From: Gemmatimonadales bacterium
GTDB taxonomy: Bacteria > Gemmatimonadota > Gemmatimonadetes > Gemmatimonadales > GWC2-71-9
Direction: 5' to 3'
NCBI GenBank assembly: GCA_025927545.1
Contig: JAICLE010000004.1
Coordinates: 1 to 64,000, forward strand
DNA: 64,000 nt
The notes below the pieces were generated by a model. The model was not told the DNA's origin and ran no database searches. It worked only from the letters and a program-made list of their open reading frames with translations. A program made the translations under genes and the position numbers. How positions within the stretch are numbered: position 1 is the first letter of the stretch; the number at the start of each line of letters is the position of its first letter. Below are positions 33,685 through 42,831 of this stretch, in pieces.

Positions 33685-34401
33685 TCACATGCTCTGCACG
33701 CCGAGGGCCATGACGTCATCTACCGCCATGGTCTCGTGGGTGAAGAACGGCTCGCCGTAGCGGGCGCGGATGAGCGAGCCGTAGTGCGCGTTCTGGGTCT
33801 CGACCAGTGCGTAGAAGTCCTGGCCGGTCGGGAAGATCTCGCCCGCGGCCTTGGCGCCGTCGAACTGGCTCGCGTAGCAGTGGATCGCGGCGAGCTTGCG
33901 CTCGAATTGCGCGGTGATGTCCACCACGAACGTGGGCTTCACCGGGTCCTCGCGGTACGAGAGCGCGTACAGCACCTTCGACGGCCGATGCGGCTCGCCC
34001 GGTGCGTCGTAGCGGGAGAGCCCCGCCAGGAAACACGCGTCGCGGCCCAGCTCGCTCGCGATCCGATGATCGGGGTGCCGCCCGACGGGGAACGGCAGGA
34101 TCACCACCCGCGGGGCGAAGTGACGGATCTGCTCCACGACCACGCGGCGGGTCTCGTCGGTGTTGGCCAGGTGCGCGTCCGGCAGGCCGGCGTTCCGGCG
34201 TTCCGTGATGCCCAGAATCCGCGCGGCCTGCTCGGCTTCGCGGGCCCGCAGGTCGGCGCTGCCGCGGGAGCCGCTCTCGCCGGCCGTGAGGTCCAGGATG
34301 CCCGTGCGGTGTCCGGCGTCGCTGGCGCGGACCAGCGTGCCGGCACAGGTGAGCTCGACGTCGTCGCGGTGCGCGGCAATAGCCAGAACGTCCACGGGCA
34401 T
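33685..34401 (-). CDS. bshB1: Bacillithiol biosynthesis deacetylase BshB1-like (PIG-L family)
   Basis: A 238-aa LmbE/PIG-L zinc deacetylase. The metal motif reads AHRDDVE (His11, Asp13, Asp14), with Arg in place of the usual Pro. The third ligand is in GRHPDH. LDLTAGESGSRG, AARILGI and RDACFLAGL are close to BshB1, which removes acetate from GlcNAc-malate in bacillithiol synthesis. GGGAGAG lies 7 bases before ATG 34401. No bshA or bshC is in the window, so the pathway is inferred. Other GlcNAc deacetylases of the family remain possible. Confidence 0.82.
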   Translation of the reverse strand: MPVDVLAIAAHRDDVELTCAGTLVRASDAGHRTGILDLTAGESGSRGSADLRAREAEQAARILGITERRNAGLPDAHLANTDETRRVVVEQIRHFAPRVVILPFPVGRHPDHRIASELGRDACFLAGLSRYDAPGEPHRPSKVLYALSYREDPVKPTFVVDITAQFERKLAAIHCYASQFDGAKAAGEIFPTGQDFYALVETQNAHYGSLIRARYGEPFFTHETMAVDDVMALGVQSM

Positions 34402-34540
34402 GCGGGCTCTCCCGGTCGGGTCGGTGGGGCTGCTGGAGCGACGGCAGGAAGAATATCTCCGGGCCCGCGCTTGCATGGGAGGGGCAAAGGGTCGATCGTC
34501 CGGGAGAGGATTACGTGTCATCCCATTCGAGGAGTCGATC

Positions 34541-35095
34541 GTGCGCCTGCCTGCCTTCATCGTGCTCTCCACCGCTCTCTCCGTCGCGCCGGCCCGGGCG
34601 CAGTCCGGCCCTCCGCCCAGATCCGTGGCCGTGCTCGACGTGGCGCTCTACACCGCGGGCGCCAATCTGCAGGAGGCCAGCGATACCGGCCGCGCGGCGC
34701 TCGCCACCGAGGTGCTCCGCGGGAAGCTCGCCGACCTGTTGGGGCCTGCCCTGGCCGACTCGGCCGCGGTCGCGGCGCGGGCGCACGGGCCCGAGGTTCA
34801 CCGGCTGGCCGGTGACAAGCCGTGCAACGTGATCGTCGCGTGCGCCCGGGCCGTCGGGCGCGGGCTCGGCGCGAACTGGGTGGTGATGGCCAAGGTCAGC
34901 AAGACGAGCAATCTGATCTGGCTTCTCAGCGGGCAGCTCATCGACGTTGGCACGGGTGAGCTCGTGCTCGACGATTCGACCGAGCTCAAGGGCGACCCCG
35001 AGCCCATGATCCGGGCCGGCGTGCGCATCTTCGCGGAGCGGGTGGCTCGGGCGGTTAACGCACGGACGGCGGGCGAGCGGGCGGAACGATCCTGA
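34541..35095 (+). CDS. Secreted DUF2380-like protein
   Basis: 184 aa with a signal peptide (LPAFIVLSTALSVAPARAQ) and a mature domain resembling DUF2380/DUF3280: RSVAVLDVALY, a CNVIVACARAVGRGLGANWVV segment with two cysteines, and a strand pair around LSGQLIDVGTGELV. GTG 34541 follows CGAGGAG at 34528-34534. The fold may bind a small ligand or act in the periplasm; the function is unknown. It is divergent from bshB1 and 28 bases upstream of the PfpI-like gene. Confidence 0.68.
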   Translation: MRLPAFIVLSTALSVAPARAQSGPPPRSVAVLDVALYTAGANLQEASDTGRAALATEVLRGKLADLLGPALADSAAVAARAHGPEVHRLAGDKPCNVIVACARAVGRGLGANWVVMAKVSKTSNLIWLLSGQLIDVGTGELVLDDSTELKGDPEPMIRAGVRIFAERVARAVNARTAGERAERS

Positions 35096-35123
35096 CTCAC
35101 CGGTGAATCAACAGGAGGGAATC

Positions 35124-35699
35124 ATGAATGCGCTGAACCATTTCCGCGTCGCCATGCTCGCGACCGACGGATTCGAAGAGACCGAGCTGACCGAACCCAA
35201 GCGGGCGCTCGAGAGCGCCGGCGCGCGGGTGGACGTGATCGCGCCAAAGCCGGACGAGATCCAGGCGTTCCGGCACCACGACAAGAGCATCACGGTGCCC
35301 GTGGACCGTACGCTCGACGAGGTACGGCCGGGGGAGTACGACGCCGTCATGCTGCCCGGCGGTGCCCTCAACGCCGACGCCCTCCGCGTCGAGCCGAAGC
35401 TCAAGCAGTTCCTGCGCGCCATGTGGGAGGCGGGGCGGCCGTTCGCCGTGATCTGCCACGCGCCGTGGGAGCTCGTGAGCGCGGGGCTCGCCGAGGGTCG
35501 CCGGCTGACGAGCTACCATACCATCCAGGACGACCTCAAGAACGCGGGCGCGGACTGGGTGGATGAGCAGGTCGTGGTGGACGGCCAGCTCGTGACCAGC
35601 CGCCAGCCGGACGACCTTCCGGCGTTCAACCGGGAAATGCTGCGGGTGTTCGCGAAGGCGGGCACGCGGGCAGGAACGAAGGCCGGCGCGCGGGGGTGA
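35124..35699 (+). CDS. DJ-1/PfpI family class I glutamine amidotransferase-like protein
   Basis: 191 aa. The nucleophile elbow AVICHAPWELVS carries the reactive cysteine. The N-terminal VAMLATDGFEETEL supplies the conserved Glu, and MLPGGALNAD is the oxyanion region. These mark the PfpI/YraA group (protein deglycase or general-stress protein). CAGGAGGGA upstream of ATG 35124 is one of the strongest SDs in the window. The C-terminus ends in a Gly/Ala/Arg-rich tail. It is convergent with the permease operon. Confidence 0.88.
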   Translation: MNALNHFRVAMLATDGFEETELTEPKRALESAGARVDVIAPKPDEIQAFRHHDKSITVPVDRTLDEVRPGEYDAVMLPGGALNADALRVEPKLKQFLRAMWEAGRPFAVICHAPWELVSAGLAEGRRLTSYHTIQDDLKNAGADWVDEQVVVDGQLVTSRQPDDLPAFNREMLRVFAKAGTRAGTKAGARG

Positions 35700-35732
35700 T
35701 CATCGTCGGCCCGGCAAGGCCCGAGCGGCCAT

Positions 35733-36983
35733 CTACTCGTGCCGCAGCGCCTCCACCGGGTCCATCCGCGCCGCCCGGTTGGCGGGATAGAGCCCGAACA
35801 CGAGCCCGATACCGATGCTTACCGCGCACGCCAGCCCCGCACTCCAGAGCGGCACCCCAGACTCGAGCTTGAGCGCGGCCTTGAGCACTTCGCCGGCGCC
35901 GAGCCCGAGCAGGATCCCGAGGAGTCCGCCGACGAACGTGAGCGTGGCGGCCTCGACGAGGAATTGCCACAGGATCTCTCGCCGGCTGGCGCCCAGTGCC
36001 TTGCGGAGCCCGATCTCGCGGGTCCGGTCGGTTACCGAAACCATCATGATCGCCATCACGCCGATCCCGCCGACCAGCAGCGCGACGCTCGACAACGAGA
36101 CCATCGCCAGGAAGAAGTAGGTGGTGAACTTGCCCACCACGTCGAGGATCTGGTCCTGGGTGATCAGGTCGAAGGTGTTGGGCGCACCGGGCCGGAGATT
36201 CCGCGCCCGCCGGAGCGCGACCGTAGCCAGGTCGCGCACGGTGGCCGGGTCTTCGCCGGCCCGGGGCCGGACGGCGATGAAGAGGCTGTTGGTCTCGTCG
36301 TACTGGTAGTTCCGCCGAGCGGCCTCGAACGGAATCACGCCGCCGATCTCCTGGCCGGGTGGCTCGAAGATGTTGGCGGGCTTCTGGTAGACGCCGATGA
36401 CGCGCATCGCGGTGGGCCCGATGCGCAGATAGCGGCCGAGCGGATCGAGCCGGCCGAACAGCCGATCGGCCACATCGGATTCGACCACCACGACCTGATC
36501 GCCCGCCAGTTCCCCGCGGGTGAAGAACCTGCCCCGGAGCAGCGTGCCGCCCTGGATGTCCATGAAGTGGTCGTCCGCCCCGAAGACCGTCACCGTCTGG
36601 GTCCGCGCGCCCTGGTATTCCATGCGCTGGAAGAGCTGGACCCACATCCCGGCGTAGGCGATCTGCGGCACCCGCGCGAGCGCCGCGGCGTCGCTCTGGG
36701 CGAGGACGGGGCGGATGCGCACCTCGTAGGGCAGCCGGTCGGGGTTGACCGGCGTCTGCGAGAAGTAGCGGATGACGTAGAAGACGGACGGGCCGGCGGT
36801 CTCGATCGCGTTGAAGATCTGCGTCCGGATCCCCTGCACCATGGAGGCGATCGCCATCACCGTGGTCACGCCGATGACCACGCCGAGGATCGTGAGGCCC
36901 GAGCGCAGCTTGTTGGCGCGCAGCGCGCCGAACGCGATGGCGACCCCCTCGCCCGCGTTCCGAATGCCCGTGACCCATCGCAT
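35733..36983 (-). CDS. MacB/FtsX-type ABC transporter permease (fourth of four)
   Basis: 416 aa. The N-terminal helix (LRSGLTILGVVIGVTTVMAI) is followed by a periplasmic MacB_PCD domain of about 240 residues, then three helices containing VALLVGGIGVMAIMMVSVTDRTREIGLRKALGA, the FtsX coupling signature. It ends LYPANRAARMDPVEALRHE, a canonical terminus. It lacks an ATPase domain. It starts 5 bases after the third permease and is the last gene of the efflux operon. It probably pairs with the preceding permease as a heterodimer on the shared ATPase. Confidence 0.9.
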   Translation of the reverse strand: MRWVTGIRNAGEGVAIAFGALRANKLRSGLTILGVVIGVTTVMAIASMVQGIRTQIFNAIETAGPSVFYVIRYFSQTPVNPDRLPYEVRIRPVLAQSDAAALARVPQIAYAGMWVQLFQRMEYQGARTQTVTVFGADDHFMDIQGGTLLRGRFFTRGELAGDQVVVVESDVADRLFGRLDPLGRYLRIGPTAMRVIGVYQKPANIFEPPGQEIGGVIPFEAARRNYQYDETNSLFIAVRPRAGEDPATVRDLATVALRRARNLRPGAPNTFDLITQDQILDVVGKFTTYFFLAMVSLSSVALLVGGIGVMAIMMVSVTDRTREIGLRKALGASRREILWQFLVEAATLTFVGGLLGILLGLGAGEVLKAALKLESGVPLWSAGLACAVSIGIGLVFGLYPANRAARMDPVEALRHE

Positions 36984-36988
36984 GCGGC

Positions 36989-38233
36989 CTACTCGGCCCT
37001 GAGCGCGGTGATCGGATCGAGCCGAGCGGCGCGCGCGGCGGGAAAGACGCCGAAGATGACGCCGGCCGCCCCGCCGAGGGCGAGCGCCACCACGACCGAC
37101 CAGAGGGTGATCCGCGCCGGCAGCGGCGTAAAGGTCGAGACCGCCGCCGCAAGCGCCCAGCCCGCCAGGACGCCCTGGATGCCGCCGAATGACGAGAGCA
37201 CCACCGCCTCGATCAGGAACTGGCGGCGGATGTCGGCCCGGGTGGCGCCGAGGGATTTCCGGAGCCCGATCTCGTGGGTGCGCTCGGTGACGCTCATCAG
37301 CATGATGTTCATGATCACGATGCCGCCCACCACGATGCCGATGCAGACCACGGCCGGGATGGCGGTGAACAGCACCCGGGTGAGCTGGCGCCAGAAGGCG
37401 ACCAGCGCATCGGCCTTGTCCACCGTGAAATCGTTCTCCTCGCCGGGCCGGAGCCGGTGGGCGATCCGCATCGCCTCCTCGGCCCGCGCCATCGCCGGGT
37501 CGATCGCCTCGGACGAGCCCATCTTGACCGATACGACGGTGGTCTTGCGCCGGCCGTAGAAGGACTCGAACGTGGTGAACGGGAGCAACACGAAGGCGTC
37601 GAACGACTGGCCCAGGACCCGGCCCTTCTTGTCGATCACTCCGGTGACGAGCACCTCGCGGCCACCGATCCGGATCTTTCGTCCCACCGCGGACGGCGGC
37701 CGGTCGAACAGCTTCTCCGCGATCTCGAAGCCGATGACTCCGACCAGGCGCCGCTCGCGCACGTCCGGTTCGGTGAGTGGCACGCCGGCCAGCATCTGAT
37801 AGTCCTGGACGATCTGGTAGGGCGGGGTGACGCCGAAGATGGTGACGTTGCCGACCGTGCGGTCGCGATAGGAGACGTCGCTGATCGGGGTGGGCCAGCC
37901 CGATTGGAGGGCCACGGCCTCCGCGTCCGGAAGCGCCCGCTGGACGGCAGCGGCGTCGGCCGGGGTGATGAGCGGCCGCTTGGCGATGGCCCGCACCTCG
38001 GCGTCGTCCATCAGCCCCACCGAGATCGGCGAGCGCCGCACCTGAAAGGCATTGGTCCCGATCACGGCACCGGTCAGGTTCTCGGTGACGTACGCATTCA
38101 TCCCCTGGATGACCGCCACCACCACCACCAGGAATCCGACCGAGACGATGATGCCGAGAAGGGTGAAGAACGACCGCAACTTGGCGCCCCAGATGGCCTG
38201 GAGCGCGAGACGGAGGGCCTCGGCGAGCGGCAT
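36989..38233 (-). CDS. MacB/FtsX-type ABC transporter permease (third of four)
   Basis: 414 aa with the same layout as its neighbours: first helix near residue 20-40 (SFFTLLGIIVSVGFLVVVVAV), a large periplasmic domain, then VVGGIVIMNIMLMSVTERTHEIGLRKSLGATRADI and two more helices. The terminus is ARAARLDPITALRAE. Sequence details resemble the first permease (VGGIVIMNIMLM) more than the second or fourth, which share VALLVGG. This suggests duplication of an AB pair. A 115-base gap holding an inverted repeat separates it from the second permease. Confidence 0.9.
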   Translation of the reverse strand: MPLAEALRLALQAIWGAKLRSFFTLLGIIVSVGFLVVVVAVIQGMNAYVTENLTGAVIGTNAFQVRRSPISVGLMDDAEVRAIAKRPLITPADAAAVQRALPDAEAVALQSGWPTPISDVSYRDRTVGNVTIFGVTPPYQIVQDYQMLAGVPLTEPDVRERRLVGVIGFEIAEKLFDRPPSAVGRKIRIGGREVLVTGVIDKKGRVLGQSFDAFVLLPFTTFESFYGRRKTTVVSVKMGSSEAIDPAMARAEEAMRIAHRLRPGEENDFTVDKADALVAFWRQLTRVLFTAIPAVVCIGIVVGGIVIMNIMLMSVTERTHEIGLRKSLGATRADIRRQFLIEAVVLSSFGGIQGVLAGWALAAAVSTFTPLPARITLWSVVVALALGGAAGVIFGVFPAARAARLDPITALRAE

Positions 38234-38248
38234 AGCGGGAAGATAGAA

Positions 38249-38345
38249 GCGGTGAGCGGTAAGCGGTAAGCGGTGAGTGGTGACCCCGATCGCCCGCGTA
38301 GCGCGAGCACCTACCTCTCACCGCTTACCGCTCACCGCTCACCGC
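38249..38345. repeat. Imperfect inverted repeat between permease genes
   Basis: Arms 38249-38277 and 38317-38345 match in 28 of 29 positions and are made of alternating GCGGTGA/GCGGTAA units. The element fills the gap between the second and third permease genes. It could stall RNA polymerase or protect mRNA ends, which would change the dose of the last two permeases. GCGGTAAGCGGTGAG units are likely dispersed in this genome. Confidence 0.85.
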
Positions 38346-38348
38346 GGT

Positions 38349-39611
38349 TTACTCGTATCGAAGCGCCTCCACCGGATCCATCCTCGACGCGCGGCTCGCG
38401 GGGTAGAGCCCGAACAGCACGCCGGTGAGGATGGAGGCGACCAGCGCGGCGATCACGGACCCGAGCGGCACCGCGGCCGGGATCGGGGAGAAGGTGCGGA
38501 CGGCCCAGGCCACCAGGGCGCCGAGGGCCATACCGATCACGCAGCCCACGAGCGTGAGCGTGGCGGCCTCCACCAGGAACTGGAACATGATCTCCCCCCG
38601 GGTGGCGCCGAGTGCCTTCCGGACCCCGATCTCGCGGGTGCGCTCGGTGACCGAGATCATCATGATCGCCACCACGCCCACGCCCCCCACCAGCAGCGCC
38701 ACGCTCGAGAGCGCGATCATCACCACGAAGAAGGCGGCGGTGATCTTGTTGAAGGCGTCCAGCACCCGGTCCTGCGTCACGATCGCGAAGTTGCTCTCGT
38801 CGGCGGGCCGGAGCCCGCGCTTGCTCCGAAGCGCGGCGGTGACCTCGTCCTGCGCCTCGAGGGTCGTGACCGAGTCGGTCGGCACCACGGCGACCTCCAT
38901 CCAGCCACGCTCGAAATCGGTCACCTTGGTGAAGGTGGTGTGCGGCATGGCGAGGCGGGGGTCGTCGGCGTCGCTGAACAGCGAAGCGGCCTCGGCGTGC
39001 AGCCCGATGACCTCGAACGGGACGCCGAAGATCCGGATCTGCTTCCCGATCGGGTCGCGGCCGGGGAACAGCGACTGGGCCAGCTTGTCGTTGATGATCG
39101 CCACCCGGGCGCTGGCCGCGTATTCGATCGGGGTGAAGTTCCGCCCCGCGAGGATGTCTCCGCCGTTTACCCGGGGCCACGCGGGACTGAACCCGGCCAT
39201 GCGCACGCTGCTGAGGGTGGTGCCCTCGAACGCTACCGGGCCCTCGGTGTACTCGCCGATGTTGATGTCGCGCACGCTCGGAAGCCGGCGGATCATCTCC
39301 GCCTCCTGGGTCGTGATCCACGGCATCCGGCGCCAGGGAGAGAGCTCGTCCGAGCCGTCGTCAATCTCGAGCCCGTCACTGAAGTAGCGCTGGACGTAGA
39401 ACGTCTTGGGTCCGGCCGCTTCGAGGATCGCCGTGATGCTGCGGTTGATGCCGGTGATGGCCGAGCCGATCGCGATCACCACCGTGACTCCGATCGCAAC
39501 GCCGAGGATCGTGAGGGCGGCGCGCACCTTGTTGGCGCGGAGCGCGTCGAGCGCGATGCCTACGCCCTCGGCCATCCGGCTCAGCAGCCCCGCCGGGCGC
39601 GCGGGACTCAC
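38349..39611 (-). CDS. MacB/FtsX-type ABC transporter permease (second of four)
   Basis: 420 aa. A GTG start at 39611 overlaps the first permease's stop as GTGA. An internal ATG at 39575 is an alternative. It has the N-terminal helix (VRAALTILGVAIGVTVVIAIG), a periplasmic MacB_PCD domain, then VALLVGGVGVVAIMMISVTERTREIGVRKALGATRGEI and two helices, ending RASRMDPVEALRYE. With the first permease it probably forms one heterodimer. Confidence 0.9.
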   Translation of the reverse strand: MSPARPAGLLSRMAEGVGIALDALRANKVRAALTILGVAIGVTVVIAIGSAITGINRSITAILEAAGPKTFYVQRYFSDGLEIDDGSDELSPWRRMPWITTQEAEMIRRLPSVRDINIGEYTEGPVAFEGTTLSSVRMAGFSPAWPRVNGGDILAGRNFTPIEYAASARVAIINDKLAQSLFPGRDPIGKQIRIFGVPFEVIGLHAEAASLFSDADDPRLAMPHTTFTKVTDFERGWMEVAVVPTDSVTTLEAQDEVTAALRSKRGLRPADESNFAIVTQDRVLDAFNKITAAFFVVMIALSSVALLVGGVGVVAIMMISVTERTREIGVRKALGATRGEIMFQFLVEAATLTLVGCVIGMALGALVAWAVRTFSPIPAAVPLGSVIAALVASILTGVLFGLYPASRASRMDPVEALRYE

Positions 39612-40849
39612 TCGGCCCTCAGCGCCACGATCGGGTCGAGCCGCGCGGCACGGCTCGCCGGGTACACCCCCGCTACGACCCCCACCCCGACGCCGAGCAC
39701 CAAGCCCACGACCACCGACCACGGCGCGACCGCCGCGGGGAGCGGGGTCGCCGCCTTGACCACGAACGCCAGCGCCAGTCCGAGCCCGATCCCGAGCAGC
39801 CCGCCCGCCGCGGAGAGCGTCGCCGACTCGACTACGAACTGGGCGAGGATGTCTCGCCGGCGGGCGCCGAGCGCCTTGCGCACGCCGATCTCACGGGTCC
39901 GCTCGCTCACGGCCATGAGCATGATGTTCATGATGACGATCCCGCCAACCACCAGGGAGATCGCGACCAGTCCGGGAAGGGCGACGAACAGGATCGCGGA
40001 GATCTTCCGCCACATTCCCAACGCGCCCTCCGCTGTCTGGAAATCGAAATTGTTCCCCTGCCAGGGCTTGAGCCCGCGGTGGCTGCGCATGATCGCCTCG
40101 GTCTCGGCCATGGCCTGCTGCATCGAGGTCGGATCGGCCGTTTTCACGATGAGCGCGTCGAGGATATTGATCGGGCAGATCAGCCGCCGGCCCGGCGCGC
40201 TGAATGGCATCACGGCGAACTTGTCGAGCGAGAGGCCGAACAGCGCCCCCTGCTTTTCGACCACCCCGATGATGCGGTAGGGAAGGCCGCCGATCCGCAC
40301 GGTCTTCCCCACCGGGTCCAGGTTCGGCAGGAGCCGTTGGGCGAGCTCGTACCCCGCGACCAGCACCGGCGCGGTGGTGGCCACCTCGGCCGGCGTGAAC
40401 GCCCGTCCCGCGGTGATGCGGTAGTTTCGGATATCGAAGTAGCTCGCCTCGGTCCCGACCAGGTGGATGTCCTTCGCGGTCCTCCCCTCGTAGTGGACGG
40501 CGACCCGGTCTTCGCAGAACTTGGCAAAGCTCGCCGGCGTGCGGACCCGGCCGCGCACCTCGTCGGCGTCCGCGTAGCTGATGCGCGGCCGGCGGCGCCA
40601 GGCCAGCCAGGTCTCCTCGCTCACGTTGCCGCTGGTGATGCCGGGCCGCTGGCGCAGCTCGAAGGTGTTGGCCCCCACGAGGGTGTTGGCGAACCGGTCG
40701 ACCATGTAGCGGTTCATTCCCTGGACGATGGAGACGACCGCGATGAGAAAGGTCACCCCGATCAGCACGCCGATGAGGGAGAAGAAGCTCTTGAGCTTCT
40801 GCGCACGGATCGTCCGGAGGGCCAGCCGGACCGCCTCGAGCAGGCGCAT
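39608..40849 (-). CDS. MacB/FtsX-type ABC transporter permease (first of four)
   Basis: 413 aa. The start ATG at 40849 directly follows the ATPase stop. The N-terminal helix (LKSFFSLIGVLIGVTFLIAVV), periplasmic domain and C-terminal VVGGIVIMNIMLMAVSERTREIGVRKALGARRRDI block are complete, and it ends RAARLDPIVALRAE. The family uses ATP energy in the cytoplasm for mechanical movement of the periplasmic domain, driving substrates into a MacA-TolC conduit. Confidence 0.92.
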   Translation of the reverse strand: MRLLEAVRLALRTIRAQKLKSFFSLIGVLIGVTFLIAVVSIVQGMNRYMVDRFANTLVGANTFELRQRPGITSGNVSEETWLAWRRRPRISYADADEVRGRVRTPASFAKFCEDRVAVHYEGRTAKDIHLVGTEASYFDIRNYRITAGRAFTPAEVATTAPVLVAGYELAQRLLPNLDPVGKTVRIGGLPYRIIGVVEKQGALFGLSLDKFAVMPFSAPGRRLICPINILDALIVKTADPTSMQQAMAETEAIMRSHRGLKPWQGNNFDFQTAEGALGMWRKISAILFVALPGLVAISLVVGGIVIMNIMLMAVSERTREIGVRKALGARRRDILAQFVVESATLSAAGGLLGIGLGLALAFVVKAATPLPAAVAPWSVVVGLVLGVGVGVVAGVYPASRAARLDPIVALRAE

Positions 40850-41548
40850 CTACGCCGCGGCGCCCCGGGTGAGCTGGTCGCTCTCGACCCGCCCGTCGCG
40901 CAGCACCACCACTCGCTCGGCGTGCGCCGCGATGTCGGGCTCGTGGGTCACCATGATCACGGTCTGGCCGCCCGCGTGGAGGTCGCCGAAGACCCGCATG
41001 ATCTCCTCGCTCGTGGCGCTGTCGAGGTTGCCCGTCGGCTCGTCGGCGAGCAGGATCGAGGGATCGTTCACCAGCGCCCGCGCGATCGCGACGCGCTGGC
41101 GCTGGCCGCCCGACAGCGCGTTGGGACGGTGCTCCAGCCGGTTGGCGAGCCCCACCCGCTCGAGCGCTGCCACGGCCCGCTCGCGCCGCTCGCGCACCCG
41201 GGCGCCGGCGTAGACGAGCGGCAGCTCCACGTTGTGGAGCGCCGTGGCGCGGGGCAGCAGGTTGAATGTCTGGAACACGAAGCCGATCTCCCGGTTCCGC
41301 ACCCGGGCCAGCTCGTCGTCGGTGAGGCGGGAGACCTCCTGCCCGTTGAGCCAGTACTCGCCGCCGGTGGGTGTGTCGAGGCAGCCGAGCAGGTTCATCA
41401 TGGTGGACTTGCCGGAGCCGGACGGGCCCATGATCGCGACATACTCGTTGCGCCGCACGTCCAGTGTGACGGTCCGGAGCGCGAGGATGCGCTCCTCACC
41501 CATCCGGTACTCCCGGCTCAGTTCCCGGATGCGGATCACCTCGCTCAT
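40850..41548 (-). CDS. MacB/LolD-type ABC transporter ATP-binding protein
   Basis: 232 aa. It has Walker [10 protein letters not shown] (41-49), the Q-loop in VFQTFNLL, the signature LSGGQ (145-149), Walker B ILLADEP with the D-loop, and the switch His in VTHEPD. It is a free-standing ATPase, unlike E. coli MacB where it is fused to the permease. It overlaps the MacA-like gene by 4 bases (ATGA) and touches the first permease gene, so it is the only ATPase in the operon for four permeases. Confidence 0.95.
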   Translation of the reverse strand: MSEVIRIRELSREYRMGEERILALRTVTLDVRRNEYVAIMGPSGSGKSTMMNLLGCLDTPTGGEYWLNGQEVSRLTDDELARVRNREIGFVFQTFNLLPRATALHNVELPLVYAGARVRERRERAVAALERVGLANRLEHRPNALSGGQRQRVAIARALVNDPSILLADEPTGNLDSATSEEIMRVFGDLHAGGQTVIMVTHEPDIAAHAERVVVLRDGRVESDQLTRGAAA

Positions 41549-42819
41549 GTTTCGGCCGCCTTCCGCTTGGTGGTGTCGGCCGGGGTCACCCTGGCGCCGT
41601 CCCGGAGGTCCCGGATGGCCTGGTAGGTGCCGGCCACGATCGTCTCCCCTCCGCGGAGCCCGTCCCGGACCTCGAAGTACTCGTCGCCGGCGATCCCCAC
41701 CTTGACCGGCCGGAACGTGGCCTCGCCGCCCCGGACCACGAACACGCCTTCGGTCTCGTGCTCGGGCCGGCGGAGCCGGGTCGTGTCCACGTTGGGGTCC
41801 GACTCGTTCGGTAGCCGTTCGTCGTCCCGCACCGTGAGGGCGATGATCGGAATGCTGAGCACCTGGCTCCTCGTATCCGTCACGATCCGCGCGGTGCAGC
41901 TCAGGTCGGGCCGCACGTCGCGCGGCGGGTTTTCGAGCGTCACCTCGACGTCGAAGTCCACCGCCCGGTCGTTCGACCCCGAGGCGGTCTGAGTCGCCGT
42001 CAGCTTGGCGCTGTGGCTGATCTTGGTCACGCGCCCCACGAACGAGGTGTCCGGGTAGGCGTCGATCGTCACCTGCACCGAGTCGTTCGGGGAGAGCCGC
42101 ACGACGTCGGTCTCGTCCACCTGCACCTTCCCCAGGATGACCGACAGGTCGGCGATCGTCATCAGCAGGCCCGTCTCCCGCGAGAACGTTCCCGGCACCG
42201 CCACCTCGCCCTCCTCCACCGCGAGCCGCACGACCCGTCCGGTGATGGGAGAAGTCAGCCGGGTCTTGGCCAGGTTGTCGCGCGCTTCCTGCAGGCTGGC
42301 CCGCGACTGCTCGAGCTGGGCCCGGGTGGCCTGGTAGGTGGCCTGGGCCACCTCGTACGCGGTCTGCGCCTGCTCGGCCGACTCCGGCGTGATCAGGTTG
42401 GGCCCGAGCTGGCTGAGCTCGCGGGCGCGCTTCCAGGCCCGCTCGGCCTGGTCCAGGCTGGCCCGAGTCTGGGCCAGTGTCGCCTCGGTCGAGGCCACCA
42501 CGCCCTGGGCCCGCGACACCGCCGCCTGGTACTGCGCCGGGTCGATCTGGAGCAGGAACTGGCCCTTGGTCACCCGATCACCCTCGCGGACGGCAATCCG
42601 GATGATCCGGCCGGTGATGTCGGCGCTGATGTCCACCGAGGTCTTCGCCTCGATCTTCCCGCTCGCCGTCACGGCGCTCACGAGGTCGCGCCGCGTCACC
42701 TGCTCCATCCGCACTTCGGTGCCGGCGTGCTTCTTCCGGTTGATCCGGTAGGCCACGGTGCCACCCAGGACCAGCGCGACCATGACGATGCCCAGCCCGA
42801 TCTTCATCCCGCGCGACAT
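41545..42819 (-). CDS. MacA-like periplasmic efflux adaptor
   Basis: 424 aa. An N-terminal membrane anchor (residues 6-24) is followed by the lipoyl/biotinyl half-motif ([25 protein letters not shown]), a long coiled-coil hairpin (about 90-200, alanine/glutamine-rich), the second lipoyl half ([17 protein letters not shown]) and beta-barrel domains. The adaptor bridges the permease periplasmic domains to the TolC-type channel. It lies 12 bases after the tolC-like gene and overlaps the ATPase gene. Confidence 0.92.
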   Translation of the reverse strand: MSRGMKIGLGIVMVALVLGGTVAYRINRKKHAGTEVRMEQVTRRDLVSAVTASGKIEAKTSVDISADITGRIIRIAVREGDRVTKGQFLLQIDPAQYQAAVSRAQGVVASTEATLAQTRASLDQAERAWKRARELSQLGPNLITPESAEQAQTAYEVAQATYQATRAQLEQSRASLQEARDNLAKTRLTSPITGRVVRLAVEEGEVAVPGTFSRETGLLMTIADLSVILGKVQVDETDVVRLSPNDSVQVTIDAYPDTSFVGRVTKISHSAKLTATQTASGSNDRAVDFDVEVTLENPPRDVRPDLSCTARIVTDTRSQVLSIPIIALTVRDDERLPNESDPNVDTTRLRRPEHETEGVFVVRGGEATFRPVKVGIAGDEYFEVRDGLRGGETIVAGTYQAIRDLRDGARVTPADTTKRKAAET

Positions 42820-42831
42820 GTGCGTTCCTCG

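Noticed and set aside
32380-34815. Plus-strand open frame of about 810 codons opposite mnmA, cysteine desulfurase and bshB1
   Set aside because: It spans three recognised minus-strand genes and has antisense-like composition.
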